From Veillonella sp. 3310 (lineage in GTDB: Bacteria > Bacillota > Negativicutes > Veillonellales > Veillonellaceae), in NCBI RefSeq assembly GCF_003999875.1, contig NZ_RQVJ01000001.1, forward strand, positions 248,001-312,000: DNA of 64,000 nt, given 5' to 3'. Each line of letters starts with the position of its first letter. Position 1 is the first letter of the stretch. Shown here piece after piece: positions 9,129-17,697 of the stretch. A model generated the notes under the pieces. That model made no database searches. It saw nothing but the letters and a program-made list of their open reading frames with translations, and was not told the origin of the DNA. Both the position numbers and the translations under genes were made by a program.

Positions 9129-11024
9129 TTATAAAATATTACGAGTATATTCTGCATATAGAGCTTCTAATTCAATCACTTTTTCATTCATTTCTACTTG
9201 TAATGTAGACGCTGTATCATAGTCACCATTTGCCAATGCTTCAGTTATACGAGAGAATAAAGATTTAGACTCTACACTATCTTTTGCTAAGTAGATACGC
9301 AATGCATTCACTTTATTCCAGTTGGCTCTATCGAAGGCATCAGCTGTATCATGGATGGCTTGTAAAGAACGTACTAATTGAACATTAGCCGGTACAATAC
9401 GATTTGCTAATTCTAATTTCCAACGATTTAATACACCAGCCATGAAAGAATCCATCAAATCTTTATCAAATGCTCCACCTAATGTTAAAGATGCTACTTT
9501 CTCAGGATTATTTGTATAGCCTTGAATATTTTCCCACACAGTAGCAGGTGCTTTACCGAATTTGCGATCACGTTCTTCTGCTGTGAAATCATCAAATACG
9601 TCAACTTCAGAGCGATATTCACGAGATGCATCTAAATAATCAGCTGCTTCTCCTTCTTTTTTGGATAATTCTGCCAAAATTACTTCTGGTGCTTTACCAG
9701 ATGTGATAACATATTTCATTCCATCAAAAGCAGATAAGTAGATCAATGCCAATGCTGTGTATGTATTAGTATATGGGTTTGGAGAACGCAATTCAAAACG
9801 AGTTGCCATCGGTGTATCCACATCACGAATCAAGCCACAAAGAATTGTACGGTTACGGCTTGGCAAAGCAGGATCTGTACCCAAGGATGTAACGATACAT
9901 ACAGGTGCTTCAAATCCTGGTTTTAAGCGGTTCAAGGAATCTGTTGTGGAAGAAATGAATGGGTTGATTGCTTCATAGTGTTTTAATAGACCCATGATTG
10001 CTCCATATGCCAATGGGCTGGCATGTTCTTTGCGCAAATCTGCTGGGGAGAACAAGTTGTACACTTTGCCGTTTTTCATTTTTACCATCACACCAAAATG
10101 TGTATGCTCTCCAGAACCTGCTACGCCGATGATTGGTTTCGCATTGAAAGTAACATCTAAACCATTTTCACGGAATACTTCACGAACGATGATACGAGCT
10201 TGTAATTCGTTATCTGCAGTTTGTAATGGATTATTCGTGTATTTCCAGTCAATTTCTAATTGTTCTAATACCCAGTCCACATTACCTTCGTCATCAAGTT
10301 TTGCTTTTACGCCACCTACTTCTTTATGGCCCATTTCTGCATGTAAACCATATTTATCTAGTAAGGATACAGCTTTTTCTAAGGCTGTCCGAACAGAACC
10401 ATGTGTACGTTGCCAGTATTGCTCTTGTAATTTTTGAGATACGGATAATGCTTTCGCATCTACATTTTTAGATGGAGTTTTAACCCAGAATTCTAATTCT
10501 GTAGCGGATGTAAAAATAACATCTGCAATTTCATTAGCATCGATGAATTCCATGCCTTTTACTTGGTTCGCTTGTAATAATTTCATCAATTCTTCTTTTA
10601 CATACTCGCAACTACGTTTTAAAATAGAGCGAGAATCTACGTAGCGATCGCAGTGCTTTAAGAATGCTGGAATACGAAGTGTACCTGTTGGTTTGCCTGT
10701 AGCTTCATCAATGTGTTCATAGTTGTAGTCCACAAACCAGTTTACACTTGGGTCACCCCACATATCTACACGTGCATTGTTCAATGTTGCAATATTTGTC
10801 AATACAACAGAAGAACCATCTGTTTGTACTGCACGACCTTCAAAGAAAGATTCATAATCATCAAAGAATTGCTCCATTGGAATTTTTTCGTCAGTATCAT
10901 TACCCGCTAAATCAACACCGACTAAAGATACAAAACGAATTTCTGGATGTTGTTCTAGTAAGGCAAGAACACCTTCTTTACCATATTGGCCTGCTGGAAT
11001 GTAATATAATAATTCTTTGCTCAT
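9129..11024 (-). CDS. glnA: Glutamine synthetase, long form (~630 residues)
   Basis: Joins ammonia to glutamate with ATP in the cytoplasm. Family signatures are clear: GSGEHTHFGVMVK (about 315-327), SSTTDSLNRLKPGFEAPV (nucleotide and glutamate site), SRNRTILCGLIRD and RFELRSPNPYTNTY. At 631 residues it is longer than the ~450-residue type I enzymes and shorter than type III GlnN (~720). It has a C-terminal extension of roughly 100 residues rich in charged helix. The ATG at 11024 follows AGGAGG, and the eight-residue upstream extension to 11048 lacks a site. It has its own promoter, with an intrinsic terminator in the leader. Confidence 0.9.
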   Translation of the reverse strand: MSKELLYYIPAGQYGKEGVLALLEQHPEIRFVSLVGVDLAGNDTDEKIPMEQFFDDYESFFEGRAVQTDGSSVVLTNIATLNNARVDMWGDPSVNWFVDYNYEHIDEATGKPTGTLRIPAFLKHCDRYVDSRSILKRSCEYVKEELMKLLQANQVKGMEFIDANEIADVIFTSATELEFWVKTPSKNVDAKALSVSQKLQEQYWQRTHGSVRTALEKAVSLLDKYGLHAEMGHKEVGGVKAKLDDEGNVDWVLEQLEIDWKYTNNPLQTADNELQARIIVREVFRENGLDVTFNAKPIIGVAGSGEHTHFGVMVKMKNGKVYNLFSPADLRKEHASPLAYGAIMGLLKHYEAINPFISSTTDSLNRLKPGFEAPVCIVTSLGTDPALPSRNRTILCGLIRDVDTPMATRFELRSPNPYTNTYTALALIYLSAFDGMKYVITSGKAPEVILAELSKKEGEAADYLDASREYRSEVDVFDDFTAEERDRKFGKAPATVWENIQGYTNNPEKVASLTLGGAFDKDLMDSFMAGVLNRWKLELANRIVPANVQLVRSLQAIHDTADAFDRANWNKVNALRIYLAKDSVESKSLFSRITEALANGDYDTASTLQVEMNEKVIELEALYAEYTRNIL

Positions 11025-11045
11025 GATAAACCTCCTCATAATAAA

Positions 11046-11080
11046 CAAAAAGACTCCAAGAAACTATGTTTCTTAGAGTC
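11046..11080 (-). terminator. Leader terminator (attenuator candidate) ahead of glnA
   Basis: A 13-bp hairpin (arms 11052-11064 and 11068-11080, three-base loop) is followed on the minus strand by TTTTT. It lies downstream of the glnA promoter and just before its ribosome binding site. Any glnA transcript from that promoter must pass it. Confidence 0.75.
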
Positions 11081-11110
11081 CTCATTGACTTAGTATTATA
11101 TTATGCGATT

Positions 11111-11139
11111 ATAGTAACATAATCAATTAAGTCTGTCAA
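11111..11139 (-). promoter_or_regulatory. Promoter of glnA
   Basis: On the minus strand TTGACA (11134-11139) and TACTAT (11111-11116) are spaced by exactly 17 bases. The promoter directly abuts the end of yqeY. Confidence 0.8.
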
Positions 11140-11143
11140 CACA

Positions 11144-11596
11144 TTAGTTGACTTTTGCAAGTTCTTCTTTGACAATCGCATTGACTAACTTGCCATCTGC
11201 ACAACCCTTAGTCTTTGGCATAACCAATGGCATAAGGTCACCCATCTTAATTGGTGCAGTTAGGGTGGAAATCGCTTCTACCACAATGTGACGAATCTCA
11301 TCTTCACTTAATTGGGCAGGCAAATATTTTGCTAATACTTCCATCTCAGCTTTTACCTGAGCAATTAGGTCATCACGATGACCTTTCTCAAATTCAGCTA
11401 ACGAATCTTGACGAATTTTCATCTCTTTCGCTAAAATAGCGATAACATCTGAATCTTCTAATTCAATTTTCTTGTCGATTTCTGTATTTTTTATGGCGCT
11501 ATTTACCATGCGAATGACTGAAAGAGCAACTTTACCCGCTTCGCGAGCTTTCATAGCTTCTTTCATATCTGTTTTGAGCTGATCTTTTAAGGACAT
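11144..11596 (-). CDS. yqeY: GatB/YqeY domain-containing protein
   Basis: A 150-residue protein consisting entirely of the YqeY domain: helical N-terminal half, and the tail AKYLPAQLSEDEIRHIVVEAI with GDLMPLVMPKTKGCADGKLVN. The fold is shared with the tRNA-binding tail of the GatB amidotransferase subunit, but the free-standing protein's function is not settled. It follows rpsU by 20 bases, the conserved Firmicute arrangement, and GGAGG precedes its ATG. The two are almost certainly one transcript from the promoter upstream of rpsU. Confidence 0.92.
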   Translation of the reverse strand: MSLKDQLKTDMKEAMKAREAGKVALSVIRMVNSAIKNTEIDKKIELEDSDVIAILAKEMKIRQDSLAEFEKGHRDDLIAQVKAEMEVLAKYLPAQLSEDEIRHIVVEAISTLTAPIKMGDLMPLVMPKTKGCADGKLVNAIVKEELAKVN

Positions 11597-11616
11597 GTTG
11601 TACCTCCAAGATTGAC

Positions 11617-11796
11617 TTACGCTTTGAATTTGCGTTTTCTTGCTGCTTCAGATTTTTTCTTTCTTTTTACGCTTGGTTTTTCGTAATGTTCGCGTTTGCG
11701 TACTTCAGATAAAACACCTGCTTTTTGGCAGGAGCGTTTAAAACGACGAAGTGCACTTTCAAGCGATTCATTTTTACCGACTTTAATTTCTGACAT
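11617..11796 (-). CDS. rpsU: 30S ribosomal protein S21
   Basis: A 59-residue, highly basic protein beginning [19 protein letters not shown]. It contains the S21 signature [20 protein letters not shown] and ends in RKFKA. S21 joins the 30S platform near the 3' end of 16S rRNA and helps initiation. A GGAGGG site lies about ten bases before the ATG at 11794-11796. It is the first gene of an rpsU-yqeY unit with a near-perfect promoter. Longer frames overlapping it in other registers are shadows. Confidence 0.96.
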   Translation of the reverse strand: MSEIKVGKNESLESALRRFKRSCQKAGVLSEVRKREHYEKPSVKRKKKSEAARKRKFKA

Positions 11797-11859
11797 CTAT
11801 ATCCCCCCCTCCAAAACGTATAATGGAAGTGCAGGTAATTTATATACGCACATACAGAT

Positions 11860-11888
11860 ATTATAAGCAGTTGACATATATTTGTCAA
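11860..11888 (-). promoter_or_regulatory. Promoter of rpsU-yqeY
   Basis: TTGACA (11883-11888) and TATAAT (11860-11865) on the minus strand have a 17-base spacer. Both boxes match consensus, as expected for a ribosomal protein gene. Confidence 0.88.
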
Positions 11889-11920
11889 GCCTAGTCCCCT
11901 ATAGTTTCTAGGATTTTATC

Positions 11921-14068
11921 TTATAATTTCATTTCCATGCCAATTCGATACATACGACCATCAATATATAAATCATGTACTTCACGGTTTAATAGATTAT
12001 CAATTCCTACATAGGCAGATAATCCATTATTCCATTTTTTATTGACACTGAAATTCAATGTATTAAAAGAGTATTCATTATAACTACTAGCACCGCGATT
12101 TCGCGCTTCTTCAAAACCATATTTATGTGTAAAACTATTCCATAATACAGCACTATATCCATTGGATTTATGGTCATCATAAATTAGCTGTAACGTGCTA
12201 ATAGAACGCGGACGATTACTTAAGCGTTCATGAGTACTCATATCTTTGGCATCGATATAGTTGAAGGTTCCTTTTAGGGTAAGACGGTCAGTTACTTTGT
12301 GACCTAGACTCAACTCTACCCCTTGAATTTTAGCTTTACCTACATTGTAATATTGATGACGTTGTGATACACCTGGCACATCAGATTGTATCCGATGACT
12401 ATCAATTAGATTACTTACACGTGTATGGTAATAGGATGCTTTACCAAATGTTTTACCCCGTTCTGCTTCCAATGCAATATCAAAAGAGGTAGAAGTTTCA
12501 GGTTTCAAATTTGGATTTCCAATAATATTCAATACTCCGATTGGTGTTGTATGGAACATATTTAAGTATAATTCTGAAATACTTGGGGCTTTGTATCCTT
12601 TACCAAAGTTGAATTTCATCCGTGTATGTGTATCGATTCCATAAACTACACCCACTTTTGGTGTTACATTATGTCCAAATTGACTATTGTGTTCATAACG
12701 AATAGCTGGTGTAAAAGAAAGTTTTGCATTGACTTGCCACAAATCTTCTAAGTATGTTGCCCAAGAATCATAATGAAACTTTTTAGTTTGTTTCATTTTA
12801 TGTGCATCCAACCCACCTAGACGAGTTCCTTCATAGATAACACGTCGGTACTCACCACCGAAAGTTACATTATGATGATCCCCTACATACATAGTGTCTT
12901 TCCCTTCGAGGACAATATTTTTGTACTTAGCCGCATCATAATCACTAGCAGGATATAAAGATTGATAATCAAACTTCAATGATGTTGGTGGTGTTGGTGG
13001 TTTACTTGGCATCATCACATTGATAACACCTTCAGGTAAGGTCCGACTATCTGTCATACGGTAAGATTTGTCTAATTGACTATAATAAGTAGAAATTTCA
13101 TAGGCATTTCTTGCTGTTTTACCTGTGTAGGTAATACCAGTTTGAATACTCTTATTATCAAACTGTTCTTGCTTATTTAAATTCACAGGAACCATTTTGG
13201 CACCCGCCATAAATACCATTCCACTTTTATGGAATACATTAGCATATTTATCAGCATTATCAGTTTGTAATTTTTCTTTAAAATAACTGAAATCTACTTT
13301 AATTTTATTTTGGTTAGCATTTTTTAAATCATAAATAACACTACTATTATAGGATTGCTTATGTCCATACATGATACGACGATATCCTTCTGTATAGCCT
13401 GTTAATTGTTTTGTTCTTTCATTGAAAGTCTGATCTGCCATATGTCGATTAATAGGTCTTTCTTTTGTGACGTTTACATTGAAACTTGCATTCCAACGAT
13501 CTTGATTGCCACTGTTAAATGTATAATGTGCTTGTTCATGTTTAGTACCGCTAGATACACCAAAGGATTGAGACATATGAGTAGGCTGTTTCGTAATAAT
13601 ATTAATGATACCACCCATAGCATCTGATCCATATAAAGCAGAGGATGATCCTCTGACAATTTCAATACGATCTACTTGATCTAAATTAATTCTACGCAAA
13701 GTGTACACATTTGTCGTATTGGATGCATCTTCACCAGCTAAACGACGGCCGTTAACTAGCACAAGGGAATGGCGTGATTCCATACCACGAATCATCACCT
13801 GATTACCAGTCATCCCTGCTTCTGATAAATTAATATTATCAGCTAATTGTAATGCACTTTCTACTGTATCTGCTCCTAACCGTTTCATATCTGCTTGCGT
13901 AATGACTTGCACCGCAGCAGGACTATTTTTAATAGTTTCTGCGCGTTTTGATGCCGTAACAACTACTACATTATTATCACTGGCATCCATTGCATGTGTT
14001 ACATATGTAGGTGCTAATAAAGTACTGAAAATAGCTCCATACAAGGATACTTTTACTAGTTTATTCAT
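11921..14068 (-). CDS. TonB-dependent outer-membrane receptor
   Basis: A 715-residue receptor with a signal peptide (about 1-26, ending THAMD). A plug domain (about 35-155) carries VVVVTASKRAETIKNSPAAV and the IEIVRGSSSALYGSDAMGGI motif. A 22-strand-type beta barrel follows, with FNFGKGYKAPSISELYLN near 490 and NPNLKPETS after it. It lies in the outer membrane and imports an iron-siderophore, heme or similar ligand with TonB energy. The ligand is not determined by sequence. It is 18 bases after a binding-lipoprotein gene, forming a two-gene uptake operon. The ATG follows AGGAGG. Confidence 0.92.
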   Translation of the reverse strand: MNKLVKVSLYGAIFSTLLAPTYVTHAMDASDNNVVVVTASKRAETIKNSPAAVQVITQADMKRLGADTVESALQLADNINLSEAGMTGNQVMIRGMESRHSLVLVNGRRLAGEDASNTTNVYTLRRINLDQVDRIEIVRGSSSALYGSDAMGGIINIITKQPTHMSQSFGVSSGTKHEQAHYTFNSGNQDRWNASFNVNVTKERPINRHMADQTFNERTKQLTGYTEGYRRIMYGHKQSYNSSVIYDLKNANQNKIKVDFSYFKEKLQTDNADKYANVFHKSGMVFMAGAKMVPVNLNKQEQFDNKSIQTGITYTGKTARNAYEISTYYSQLDKSYRMTDSRTLPEGVINVMMPSKPPTPPTSLKFDYQSLYPASDYDAAKYKNIVLEGKDTMYVGDHHNVTFGGEYRRVIYEGTRLGGLDAHKMKQTKKFHYDSWATYLEDLWQVNAKLSFTPAIRYEHNSQFGHNVTPKVGVVYGIDTHTRMKFNFGKGYKAPSISELYLNMFHTTPIGVLNIIGNPNLKPETSTSFDIALEAERGKTFGKASYYHTRVSNLIDSHRIQSDVPGVSQRHQYYNVGKAKIQGVELSLGHKVTDRLTLKGTFNYIDAKDMSTHERLSNRPRSISTLQLIYDDHKSNGYSAVLWNSFTHKYGFEEARNRGASSYNEYSFNTLNFSVNKKWNNGLSAYVGIDNLLNREVHDLYIDGRMYRIGMEMKL

Positions 14069-14086
14069 GATACAACCTCCTAAAAA

Positions 14087-15037
14087 TTATTCATATAATG
14101 CGTTATACATTAATTCCAATGTTTTTGTTATTCTTGTGCCAGGGTTCAAGGCAAACAAACCACCCGGTACATAGTGAATCTGCCCCGTTTCTACGGCTTT
14201 GATATGTTGCCAAGCTGGATTCGATTGCATTTCTTTCAAAAAGGATTCCTTAATTGATGGATCTGGATACATAACTACAAAAATAATTCGCTCAGGATTT
14301 TGTTCCTGTATAAATTCTAAACTCAGTGGCACATAAGGCGCTTCACTCTTCATATATTTACCAATGTTATCGGCACCTAATGTATCTAATAATTTACCGC
14401 TGAAAGAATGATTTGTACTGACGTTTAGATTACCTGGTGTACCCAGTAACAACAATGTTTTAGGATGTGGCTTATCCTTTATTTTCCCTTGATAGTCTGC
14501 AAATACAGTATTGATTTTCTCTATTTGCATCTTGCTTATGTCTGAATGATTCGTAAGTTCACCGAATAGTTGCAAGGATCTATTCACATCTTCAAAGGAG
14601 TCCAAATCATTAATGTATAAAGGAATATTGGCAGCCTGTAAAGCCTCTCTTAGTTTGATATGATTTGCTATATTCATACCAATCACCAAATCTGGATTGA
14701 GGCTAATAATTTTTTCTACATCAGGATTATATGTATTTCCTACAGACGGGATATCCTTCACTTTATCTTTTAACTCTCCTGATAAGGAAGCCGCATCCAT
14801 ACGGCCCACTATACTTCCTTGTACCGCTAAGTACATATCAATATTAGCTGTATTCAATATGACTACGCGCTTAGGATGAGCTGGCATAACAACGGACGTA
14901 CCCGTCTTATCGATTTCCGTTCTTGTAGAGGCTTCCTGAGTAATTACACTTTGTTGAAGCCCTGTCCAAGAACACCCTGAAATGATCATCATGCCGCAAA
15001 GGATTGTTGCACATGCCAGTGATTTCCTGAGTTGCAT
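14087..15037 (-). CDS. ABC-type metal/heme/cobamide-binding lipoprotein
   Basis: A 316-residue periplasmic-binding protein of the helical-backbone (BtuF/FhuD/HmuT) class. The lipobox IISGC (Cys near 22) indicates lipid anchoring after signal peptidase II cleavage. The mature part has PKRVVILNTANIDMYLAVQG, then SLNPDLVIGMN (about 115-125) and FIQEQNPERIIFVVMYPD. It probably hands a metal chelate from the outer-membrane receptor encoded next to an inner-membrane ABC transporter, which is not in this window. It is first in the operon. AGGAG precedes the ATG, and the leader contains an intrinsic terminator. Confidence 0.85.
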   Translation of the reverse strand: MQLRKSLACATILCGMMIISGCSWTGLQQSVITQEASTRTEIDKTGTSVVMPAHPKRVVILNTANIDMYLAVQGSIVGRMDAASLSGELKDKVKDIPSVGNTYNPDVEKIISLNPDLVIGMNIANHIKLREALQAANIPLYINDLDSFEDVNRSLQLFGELTNHSDISKMQIEKINTVFADYQGKIKDKPHPKTLLLLGTPGNLNVSTNHSFSGKLLDTLGADNIGKYMKSEAPYVPLSLEFIQEQNPERIIFVVMYPDPSIKESFLKEMQSNPAWQHIKAVETGQIHYVPGGLFALNPGTRITKTLELMYNALYE

Positions 15038-15051
15038 TTCTATTCTCCTAA

Positions 15052-15084
15052 TAAAAAAAATCCATTTTCCCTGTGGAAAATGGA
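15052..15084 (-). terminator. Leader terminator of the TonB receptor operon
   Basis: A 10-bp perfect stem (15061-15070 with 15075-15084, loop of four) is followed on the minus strand by an eight-base T-run. The ribosome binding site comes immediately after. It lies about 70 bases past the promoter, within the 5' leader. Confidence 0.8.
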
Positions 15085-15160
15085 ACTTATCCGAATACTA
15101 TATATTGAGCACTTGCTCACTTGTTACTTAAATTTACAAATTGTTAAATCAATTACTGTT

Positions 15161-15189
15161 ATAATATAATAGTTGATAATTTTTGTCAA
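15161..15189 (-). promoter_or_regulatory. Promoter of the lipoprotein-TonB receptor operon
   Basis: TTGACA (15184-15189) and TATTAT (15161-15166) on the minus strand are 17 bases apart. A small hairpin TGAGC/GCTCA (15106-15119) lies downstream in the leader. No clear Fur box was recognised. Confidence 0.75.
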
Positions 15190-15219
15190 TCAAAAGCGAG
15201 GTCATAAAGACCTCGCTTA
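15190..15219 (-). terminator. Terminator after mtaD
   Basis: AAGCGAGGTC (15194-15203) pairs perfectly with GACCTCGCTT (15209-15218), and TTTTG follows on the minus strand. It ends the mtnA-mtaD unit. The 110 bases between it and the mtaD stop hold nothing I recognise. Confidence 0.75.
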
Positions 15220-15329
15220 TATAGGTTATACCTATTAAACTTTCATATTGTTAGTACGCTACTATGACCCATGATCACAGCATAGGAATTATATATAACT
15301 ACTATGCCGGGATACACTGATGGCTAGCA

Positions 15330-16607
15330 TTACCCTTGAAAGATCGCCTGAGCTTGTTGTATTTCGTAACGCAACTTTTCTTCATCAATGGTCAATAACT
15401 CTTTATCTTTCATCACCACTTTACCACCTACAATCACGGTAGTAGCATCTGATGAATTGGCCGCATACACTAAGGATGCTACATCATTATACCGCGGTTG
15501 CCAATGTAATCCTGATGTATCATAGAGCACAATATCTGCACGATATCCTACATCTAATACACCCAAATCATCATAATCTAATGCTTTAGCACCCATAACG
15601 GTACCAAGTTCCCAAGCTGTTTGAGCAGGTATAGCCAATGGATCATATAGACGAGCTTTATGTAACATGGCCGCCAAACGCACTTCTTCTAACATATCTG
15701 CATTATTGTTGCTAGCAGAACCATCTGTACCTAAACCTACCACAATTCCTTTAGCAAGCATTTCTGGCACTGGTGCAATGCCACTGGCTAATTTTAAGTT
15801 AGATTGTGGATTATGTGCCACGCGAACGGATTTTTCCTTCATGATATCCATATCTTCATCTGTTACGTGTACACAGTGAGCCGCCAAACAACCTAAATCA
15901 AATAAGCCTAAGTCATTCATATGCGCAATAGGAGTTTTACCAGTAGCTTTTATAACATTGTCCACTTCTCCTTTAGTTTCGCTTAAATGCATATGAACTT
16001 GCGCCCCTAAATCATGACCTAATTGAATTACTCGTTCCAAATACGCATCAGGACAGGTATAAGGTGCATGAGGTCCTAGCATCACCTTGATTTGATCTTG
16101 GTTATAACCGTGATATGTTTCAAACAATTCTTTACTTTCTACTAAAGCTTGTTCTGCCGTAGGCGCAACGCCAGCCATACCACGAGATAAAACAGCACGA
16201 ATACCTGTTTCTTTAATAGCTTCAGCCGTTTGATCCATAAAGAAATACATATCGCTAAAACAAGTGGTACCTGAACGGAACATTTCTGCAATACCTAATT
16301 GTGTACCCCAATAGACTAAGTGATTATTCAATTTGGCTTCCGCTGGCCAAATGGCAGTTTGTAACCAATCCATTAACTCTAGATCATCTGCGTAATTACG
16401 CAATAATCCCATAGCAATATGCGTGTGCGTATTGATTAGACCTGGAGCAGCAAGCATGCCTTTTCCATCGATTACTTCCTTAGCTTGAGGAACTGTATCA
16501 TTGGTAACAAACTCTTTAATATATCCATTTTCAACAACAATAGCAGTATCTTTTAGAATTGTATTTCCTTGTAACACATCTACATGTGTGATAACAACAT
16601 CAACCAT
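15330..16607 (-). CDS. mtaD: 5-methylthioadenosine/S-adenosylhomocysteine deaminase
   Basis: A 425-residue zinc amidohydrolase that deaminates methylthioadenosine and S-adenosylhomocysteine to inosine derivatives. Metal ligands are visible in HTHIAMG (about 60-66), the His of MHLSETKGE (about 213-221) and the late LGTDGSASNNN Asp (near 300). AAHCVHVTDED is also diagnostic. Length is normal. It lies nine bases after mtnA, so the two form a methylthio-recycling pair. The ATG follows AGGAG. Confidence 0.9.
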   Translation of the reverse strand: MVDVVITHVDVLQGNTILKDTAIVVENGYIKEFVTNDTVPQAKEVIDGKGMLAAPGLINTHTHIAMGLLRNYADDLELMDWLQTAIWPAEAKLNNHLVYWGTQLGIAEMFRSGTTCFSDMYFFMDQTAEAIKETGIRAVLSRGMAGVAPTAEQALVESKELFETYHGYNQDQIKVMLGPHAPYTCPDAYLERVIQLGHDLGAQVHMHLSETKGEVDNVIKATGKTPIAHMNDLGLFDLGCLAAHCVHVTDEDMDIMKEKSVRVAHNPQSNLKLASGIAPVPEMLAKGIVVGLGTDGSASNNNADMLEEVRLAAMLHKARLYDPLAIPAQTAWELGTVMGAKALDYDDLGVLDVGYRADIVLYDTSGLHWQPRYNDVASLVYAANSSDATTVIVGGKVVMKDKELLTIDEEKLRYEIQQAQAIFQG

Positions 16608-16616
16608 AGTTAACTC

Positions 16617-17669
16617 CTATTTCATTTTCTTTTCTTCTAAATGACGAATACTTTCTTTAAATGGAGGACGTAATACCCCTTCTTCAGTAATAATAGCTGT
16701 CACTAAATCATGAGGTGTAACATCGAAAGCCGGATTCAATACTTCAATACCTTGTGGTGCAGAAGGCACGCCTTGGAATTGTAATACTTCTTGAGGATTA
16801 CGCATTTCAATAGGAATATGTGCTCCTTGTTCCATGGAAAAATCAAAAGTACTATACGGCGCTGCTACATAAAAAGGAATATTATGATGTTTGGCCAATA
16901 CGGCTACACTATAGGTGCCAATTTTATTTGCCACATCACCTTCTAGAGTAATACGGTCAGCTCCTACAATAATTGCATCAATAAGACCTTGTTGCATAGC
17001 GTAACCAGCCATATTGTCAGTTTGCAATGTCACAGGAATACCGTCTTCATGTAGTTCAAAGGCCGTTAACCGAGAGCCTTGCAATAATGGTCTTGTTTCA
17101 TCTGCATAGACACGATCTAGCTTACCTTGTGCGTGAACTTCACGGATCACGCCTAAGGCAGTACCTATTCCTGCTGTAGCCAAAGCTCCTGCATTACAAT
17201 GTGTCAAAATACGATAGGATTCTTTATCTTGGAATAAGGTAGCCCCATGTTTTGCCATACTTTCATTTAAGGCTACATCTTCTGTATCGATGGCGATAGC
17301 TTCCTTTACAAGCACCGCATCTAATTCGCTAATATCTCCTTTAAAAGTATCTACCACACGTAAAACGCGATCGATAGCCCACATTAAATTAACAGCTGTC
17401 GGTCTAGTTTGACGTAACGTTTCCGCAAAAGCTCTAAATTCAGATAGAATCTCTGCCCTAGCACCACCACGATGATAGCTTTCACGGAAGGCAAGAATTA
17501 ATCCATAGGCAGCGGATACACCGATCGCAGGGGCCCCACGAACACGAAGCATTTTAATAGCTTCAGCCACTTGACGCCAATCAGTACAACGTACATATTC
17601 CACAGATGTAGGTAATTTCGTTTGATCTAAGATAATAACTTCTGATCCATTCCATTCAATACTTTTCAT
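16617..17669 (-). CDS. mtnA: S-methyl-5-thioribose-1-phosphate isomerase
   Basis: A 350-residue aldose-ketose isomerase converting methylthioribose-1-phosphate to methylthioribulose-1-phosphate in methionine salvage. Signatures include VRGAPAIGVSAAYG (about 43-56), THCNAGALATAG with the catalytic Cys near 160, and IIVGADRITLEGDVANKIGTY with the catalytic Asp near 240. The fold is shared with eIF2B-like proteins, but these motifs are specific to MtnA. GGAGGG precedes the ATG. No other salvage genes lie in this window. Confidence 0.94.
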   Translation of the reverse strand: MKSIEWNGSEVIILDQTKLPTSVEYVRCTDWRQVAEAIKMLRVRGAPAIGVSAAYGLILAFRESYHRGGARAEILSEFRAFAETLRQTRPTAVNLMWAIDRVLRVVDTFKGDISELDAVLVKEAIAIDTEDVALNESMAKHGATLFQDKESYRILTHCNAGALATAGIGTALGVIREVHAQGKLDRVYADETRPLLQGSRLTAFELHEDGIPVTLQTDNMAGYAMQQGLIDAIIVGADRITLEGDVANKIGTYSVAVLAKHHNIPFYVAAPYSTFDFSMEQGAHIPIEMRNPQEVLQFQGVPSAPQGIEVLNPAFDVTPHDLVTAIITEEGVLRPPFKESIRHLEEKKMK

Positions 17670-17697
17670 ACCGCTCCCTCCATAGAAACAAGTAGTA

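Noticed and set aside
11046-11080. ANTAR-type hexaloop target in the glnA leader
   Set aside because: The hairpin closes on a three-base loop, and forcing a six-base loop does not give the required A and G positions.
11667-11888. 73-codon minus-strand frame overlapping rpsU
   Set aside because: It is out of frame with S21, and the rpsU promoter lies inside it.
11889-11921. Terminator for the TonB receptor gene
   Set aside because: CCTAG/CTAGG can pair, but there is no T-run and the hairpin is weak.
15100-15190. Fur box at the metal-uptake promoter
   Set aside because: The sequence is AT-rich, but no convincing Fur palindrome could be aligned.
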